Of a stretch of DNA of 64,000 bases, positions 58,174 through 64,000 are shown one piece after another (within the stretch, counting starts at the first letter, position 1; every line of letters starts with the position of its first letter). The notes beneath the pieces are model-generated. The model had not been told where the DNA came from, ran no database searches, and saw only the letters and a program-made list of their open reading frames with translations. Source of the stretch: Tachypleus tridentatus (Eukaryota; Arthropoda; Merostomata; Xiphosura; Limulidae); contig NC_134831.1 in the NCBI RefSeq assembly GCF_004210375.1, positions 46,534,035 to 46,598,034 of the forward strand. Reading direction: 5' to 3'. The translations under genes and the position numbers were made by a program.

Positions 58174-59350
58174 GCTCCGCCAAAATAATATATTGTATTA
58201 GTGTAAATTACATGAATGGTCTTACTGAAATTATTCTGCTCCTGCTTTAACCAATATCTAAATAGGGAATTTAAGTTTACGAGTGTTTAACCATACAAAT
58301 TTATTATTTTGTATTGTTTAAGTATGTAAGTAGTCCAACTTTCTAAGAAATACACATCCATCCAAGATTGTCATCAATTTTGTCACTTTTCACGCCATTA
58401 TTCTTGTTTCAATATTTTGCAGCTCTGCTGACTGATATCAATGGATAAGTAGGATTCAGATATCTATTTTTATATATTTAAATATACATACACTGTCATA
58501 TTCCTCTCACATATTAGCTGTCTTGGTATCAGTTTTTGTTTAAATATCCGAAATCATTTTAAATTGTATTTTCTGTTACTGTGGTTTTTTAAATGGTTAA
58601 GCGTGACAAGTGGAGAAACTGTTCAGAGGAAAGTTAATTGAAGAATTGAAGGATTTTTGATATCAGAGGTAAATAGTCATGAAAAGTTATTTTGTTATAA
58701 CAATAAAATCTTTATTGGTAGAAATGTTTGAAATTGTACAGAGACGATCGCACTTATTGTTGAGAATAGTTTTCACAGAAAAAATATAATTTCTATCTTT
58801 CGTGCAAACGACAAATGGAAGTAAAATACTCACGTCAGTACGAAATATAAAAATGAAAAGAACCACATAATGTTTTATACTTTACATAATGTTTTTTAGT
58901 AATACACAAGTAGATACTGCTAAAACACAAACATTTACTACAAAACACACATTTAATGATTAAAAGTTTTCTGGTAGTGATAAAAACAAATAATACGATT
59001 GCATGTTACTCTATAGAGTATTTGATCTAGCATTTGGTTTATTTCATTTGTAACTAAGTTGACGCTTCCGTGATATCTTAAAAATGAATTAGATTAGCTA
59101 CCCTATGCCCGTCATCAGTACAGGAATACTGCATAGGCCAAGGAAGTAGAGAAATTGCGGTTCGTGAGTCCAGAAAAATAGAGGAAAGAATTAGTTATTT
59201 CTATCATTATTCCAAAATATTACTAGAACTCCACTTTAATCGAGCACCGCAACCACGAGTATCAAAATCTGGATTCTAGCGTCTTAAGCCCACAGACTAA
59301 CCGTTGATTTATCTTTCATTCTGACTATAAGATTTCAGAAAGAAATCGCA
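57845..59350. repeat. Segmental duplication block (unit B), contains the unknown ORF relic
   Basis: Colinear with 20780-22600 but without the 0.32-kb internal duplication. Beyond the relic ORF no gene is seen. Confidence 0.6.
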
Positions 59351-59364
59351 AATATGACGAAAAC

Positions 59365-60400
59365 ATCACAGCAAAATATCTGAAAATAGTTGAATTGTTT
59401 ATTTGCTAAAAGAAAATAATATTACATTTCGAGTACTTTATAACACAAATCACGGGAATACATCAGAATATACCATGACTGGGTTTTATCAATATCTTTT
59501 TGTTCCTTTTTCATAGTTAGTTTGATTTAATCAAAGTTTCGTCTAAGGTATGTTATATTCAACACTGTTAAATTGTTAATGAAGACACCAATAGACTTCA
59601 ACCAGAGAACTTCTGCATATCGAAATTAAGAACATTATATCCTTATAAATGGCACCAATATTCTAATAACTCTACAACTTTGAATTTAATTAATAATTAT
59701 TGTATTGCAAATTTTTGTTTGTATATAACTGTTTTCATAAAAGTAAGAAAACTAGAGGCAAAAAAAATAATAAACTAAAATGGTTGATTTATCAGAATTT
59801 TGTAGTAATTTGGATAATATTTTTATACTAGTACTAGTGTACTTTAATTAATTTTTGAAAAGTTTTATCAACTTAATCTTTCCAAAATAAGAACATTAAT
59901 GTCTGTAATAAGTTTATTGATTTTGTACACGATTATGGAAAATGCTTACTTGTAGATATTATAAAATATCTCTTAAAAGTCAGTGGTTTATTAAGATTGG
60001 AAAAGGAGAAACTACAAATCAAACCTTCATAGTTGGTAATTAATTTTCGACTTAAAGTGTTTAGTGACTTGCAGAATTCTAAAATTACTGATCAATCTAT
60101 AAAAAGTATTGTCTTTCCATGTAAAAACTTAAATCCTACCATCAATTATAAATACGAAGTTCCAACTGGTCCAGTACTATATAATGTAAAGGAGTGATAG
60201 CCAATGTATCTCAACCACAATGTTGTTCTTACTTACGCAATTACCTCCAAAACCTAGAATACCTTTAATATCCCACAATATAGCTGGTACCTTAGAATAA
60301 ATTCAGTAAGTATAGCGTTTTTATTTTATTTTATTTTTCTTTCAGCTTTTTTTTAATATGAACACTATTATTAAAGTTTTTAAACTAATTTAAATGTAGA
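59365..60400. repeat. Segmental duplication, upstream end of unit B
   Basis: Colinear with parts of 22840-24480 and 150-1480; some internal blocks are deleted (near 59570). Contains conserved segment copy 3. Confidence 0.65.
60143..60233 (-). other. Conserved terminal-exon-like segment, copy 3
   Basis: Minus-strand frame is open with W in place of the upstream stop of copy 2, includes a 3-base in-frame insertion, and ends GPVGTSYL then TAA. Function unknown. Confidence 0.33.
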
Positions 60401-61890
60401 TGAAGTTAATAACTTACCTTGTGAGTGTGAACACAGTTTATATTTTGATACTCAATATCTTAATATCAGCAACTTTAAGTAATTTATTGTCCATTTCTTC
60501 ATGTATGTTATTAATGTAAATCAAAAAAGCAATGGTTCTAAGAGCTCTGAGGTACAAAACTTGCAGCTTTTATCCACTTTCACTGAACTCTATTTATAAT
60601 AACTCTTCTGTTTTCTTCAATCAGGCCACTCTTCTATCGAATACGTTAACTTACATACCACGCCTATAAAAATAAGTTTTTGTATAAGCCTATTACGTGG
60701 CAATGTGTAAACTGCTTTATAAAATTACAGATAGACCAAATCTATACTCTTACCCACATCCGCATATGCAGTAACTATAACCATGTATTTCAAAGAAGTA
60801 TCTGTCCTCAAAACCATTTTCATTTTAACAACGTTTCAGTTATTTTCATTATATCAAAGTTTTGTATTTCTTCTGTACTCTAGTCTTATACTTATAACGA
60901 TACCATAGAAACAGTTAACCCTATTATTATAACTATTTTTATTCTGATTCTCTATGCTAAACGTTCATCTTCATCTCAGTTTTGTTTCATTCAGTTTGTC
61001 TCTATCATCACCATTATATTGTCCTAGTTTAAATCTTATCTTACAGCTGAGTTACTAGCCGTGTGAAAATATACCGTTCCTTTTCCTATTTAAGTTTAAA
61101 CCATCCATTCTAAAAACTTCCCTCCCACCACTGAACCGAACAGAAAATAGCAAGAAGAAAAGGTTAATCAAAGTGAAATTTCGGTAACAAAAGATGAACA
61201 TGATAAAAGAACAAAATGAAGGAAAGAAAACGTTGGAAAATTTGTTTGAAAGATAAGAAATTAAGAATGGTAGTTTGCCAACCGATAACGATACAAAAGA
61301 TACGTGTAAAAAATACTCATATGGAAATATTATTCAACTAGTTTTCTCAGTGTTACAACTTGTAAATGTGATGTAAACACTACATTTTTATATAGTCCCT
61401 AAGGTATTTTCGAGAATTATAAAACTGTATAAAAATAGCACAATAACTGCACTGTGATCACTACATCCATTATCAAAAACATGTTTCATTTAGTCCAGAA
61501 CGTTTGAAGTCAACTGGGATGCAATATAAACAATAGTGGCCAAAACTATTTTTAAAAACCCTTTGTTACAATAGTAGTTGTTATGATATGATTAGCAATG
61601 TATATGGCGAATACATTGTGGTTGGAATACAACTGTTACACACTTTCCTAATTCATGGAAATCCCTGTGAGGCAAGATAAAGAATGTAGCATTTAAAAAT
61701 GTAATACTCTGTATCATGATGTCTTACGTCAAGTATAATTAAAAATTTACTATGTTTCAAATCAGAACGAGGCCATGAAACAAGAATGGCGTATTACGAA
61801 TATATTCTGAGCAGCTCATCTGTGACATTGATATCTGTATTTGTTTAACACAGTGGTAAATGATATTATGCGAGCTGATAATTACAGTAT
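60400..61890. repeat. Patchwork of segments seen at 27330-30010
   Basis: 60965-61135 matches the LINE ORF1 relic (ctgagttactagccgt), 61140-61340 matches 28850-29100, 61380-61400 matches near 29360, and 61675-61890 matches 29797-30015. The order is preserved, but intervening sequence is missing, including the SINEs. Frame 60680-60883 has no recognisable motif. Confidence 0.6.
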
Positions 61891-61894
61891 TAGA

Positions 61895-63990
61895 TCTCCG
61901 ACCTCCTTAGCAAGTGTTTAGGGTATTAAGAATAAATAATAGTATTTTCCTTGCAATTTTTTTAAGATTAACTTAATTATAAGATTCAATAAAGTGGGAT
62001 GCAAAGTTTAAATCTATTTTCCTCGATACTCATGTTCTAGAATATTAGATTGTTGGTAATAATTTTTGTTTAATATTTTATAAGAATGACTTCTAATCTA
62101 TTATTATCAACAAATAATCTCCTTGCAGAAGTGATTAAGAAAATTTATTTAATTAGCTTAGTAAATAATACGATAAAAAGTTTTGCATTTTAAATATTTG
62201 AGGTAAACCTATTAATTGTTGTAAAAAGCAAAAATAATTAAAGGTTTAAGATAAATTCCCATTTTATCCTTTTAACCGCTGTTCAAATATTAAGTATCTA
62301 AGTACAGTATCCACTAATGATTTACATGATAAGAAGTAAAACATATGAAAGGACATTCTCAGTTTCAATTCAAACACGTTGTCAACATCTCTTGGGTAAC
62401 ACTATGTGGAGGAAATATTATCTTCATGATTCTACAACACAATAATTAATATCTTCTATTCTCTTGGAGTTTAACATGAAAATGTTATCTAAGATATTAT
62501 CTTTTTGATGGATCTGACATAGTTTGGAAAAAGAGAGATCGACTTGCGATCTACGAGTCACGTGAGCGAAACCTCTCATCAAATGCGGTTGCTTTTTCAA
62601 CTGTGGCTTCGTTATATGGTGACGGTTAATCATACTATTCGTTTGTGAAGAGCAGTCCAAGCCTTGCCAGTGAGTGATGTTCAGTAGCTGTCTTCCGTGC
62701 CGTCTATGACTTCAAAATTAAAGACAGATAACACAGACACTCTCTGAATTGCTACGACAAAAAGAAAATGAGTAGAACATTTCATCACGATATGTATTAG
62801 TTACTCAGGGCCCTCTTTTTACAGCTAAATATAAAAGTAGCTGATTTTTGTGTGAGGGTTAAGGGTTACCCTCCATGTGATATCATTTATTTGATTATAA
62901 AAAAGTAATTTTCTATCGAGGTAAATAATGATGTCTTATAAACTGAAAATGTTACGAATAAAATGTGGGAAAGCCATTCTAAATGAATACATCATTAAAG
63001 AAAAAGTTTCTCAGTAGATTACTTATTAAAGTTTAGTATCGAAAATTTGAACATTTATTATATTTTATATTCTTGTAAATATAATTATCTAATCTTTAAC
63101 TTGATTTGTACGATTTTTATAGTAAATTAAATTATATATATTTTATATCGTTTGGTTTTATAGTTTTATTTCTTCACTAATTTAACATTACGCATATAAA
63201 TATAAAAAAGTAAACACTTGTTATTATTTTATACCTAATGTATACACATGTTATAACAAATAACGCGTAATTTGCATAAGTGCGTATACCTAATTTGGTA
63301 TTCCTTTCTACAACTAATTTTATTTTGCTTTGTCAAAAGAGTTTAACACTATATTGTAGTCTTGGTATGGTCAAGTGGTTTGAACGGTCGACTCGTAATA
63401 TGAGGATCCGAGCGCTCGAATCCCTGTGACACCAAGCAGGCGCACCGTTTCAGCGGTGGGGGAGTTATATAGTGTCGATCAATTCCACTATTTTTCGTAA
63501 AAAAGTAGTCCACAAGGTGGTAATGACTAGCTGTCTTTCCTCTAGTCTTACCCTGCTAAATTAGGGACGGTTAGCACAGATAACCTTCGTGTAGCTGTGC
63601 GCGAAATTGAAAAAAAAAACAAGAACAAAGCAACATTATGTCATATCTTTCCTTTGAAGAACAAAACTATTTAATTTAGAACTCTGACGTGAAAATTTAT
63701 GATAAAAAACTGTTCTATAATTCAGGTGTGATAATTATATTGTTTACTTGTGTGTTAAACAATCATCTTATTCCAGAAAACAAAAAAACCCAGTTTTCAT
63801 ACCACTATTAAATTCGTTTTGTTTTAAATGAGGGAAATAAAACAAGAAGAAATATTTCTATTTACTAATTTTAATATCATGAAACCGAGGTTTGTTTCTT
63901 TTCTTATTTTTTTTTACCCCTTACTTGATTAACAAATGATTTCAGCATTTTAAATGTTGTGGGTTTCTGTGCGCCCTGTTTAACTAAAAG
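61895..63990. repeat. Segmental repeat block, copy 3, reaching the window edge
   Basis: Colinear with 39930-41760. SINE relics at 62512-62763 and 63357-63612. Minus frame 62424-62660 is a shadow within the SINE relic. Confidence 0.72.
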
Positions 63991-64000
63991 GGCAGATAAC

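Noticed and set aside
1-64000. CRISPR arrays, operons or bacterial gene clusters
   Set aside because: Introns, SINEs and sparse coding show a eukaryotic nuclear genome; no regular spaced repeats were seen.

Overview
This window is AT-rich, repeat-dense eukaryotic nuclear DNA. Protein-coding information comes as short exons with GT-AG introns. The rest is dominated by tRNA-derived SINEs, Tc1/mariner DNA transposons, Penelope-like elements (PLEs) and LINE fragments. From memory, the most common SINE (tail reading gaatttcgcacaaagctac, tRNA-like head) is typical of horseshoe crabs (Xiphosura, e.g. Limulus or Tachypleus). No database was searched, so the organism is an inference.

The only clearly intact gene is on the minus strand at 45047-53353. 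It has eight exons that splice in frame into a 466-residue, 12-TM transporter of the major facilitator superfamily, oxalate:formate antiporter / monocarboxylate-like branch (gene B). A second copy of the same gene at 2941-10038 (gene A) is a pseudogene: it has frameshifts, a stop codon, a partly deleted exon and four altered or lost splice sites. Both lie in a large segmental tandem array. Flank 1-1500 matches 22670-24345 and 59365-60260, 17863-24480 matches 55190-60400, and 39930-41760 matches 61890-63990. The last match suggests another gene copy beyond the right edge. A third, gene-less unit seems to lie at about 35230-39750.

An assembly problem affects 6780-17862. A run of exactly 500 N (12072-12571) is flanked by about 5.29 kb of near-identical sequence that ends and begins at the gap edges. 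The likeliest reading is that two overlapping contigs were scaffolded end to end, so exons 1 and 2 of gene A appear twice artificially.

Layout: 1-1500 end of a preceding unit; 1540-10040 gene A region; 10240-12071 (repeated 16017-17887) upstream flank with SINE, PLE terminal repeat and Tc1 remnant; 17900-24480 SINEs, a GC-richer unidentified block, an unknown conserved ORF and a repeated segment; 24300-27960 decayed reverse-transcriptase and LINE ORF1 relics; 29390-31900 inverted SINEs and a 1.1-kb tandem duplication; 34077-39740 two Tc1 elements around a Penelope element; 39755-43060 repeats; 45047-53353 gene B; 53550-57840 upstream flank and a second Penelope element; 57840-64000 copies of segments seen on the left. 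Comparing the paralogous units gives filled and empty insertion sites for several mobile elements.
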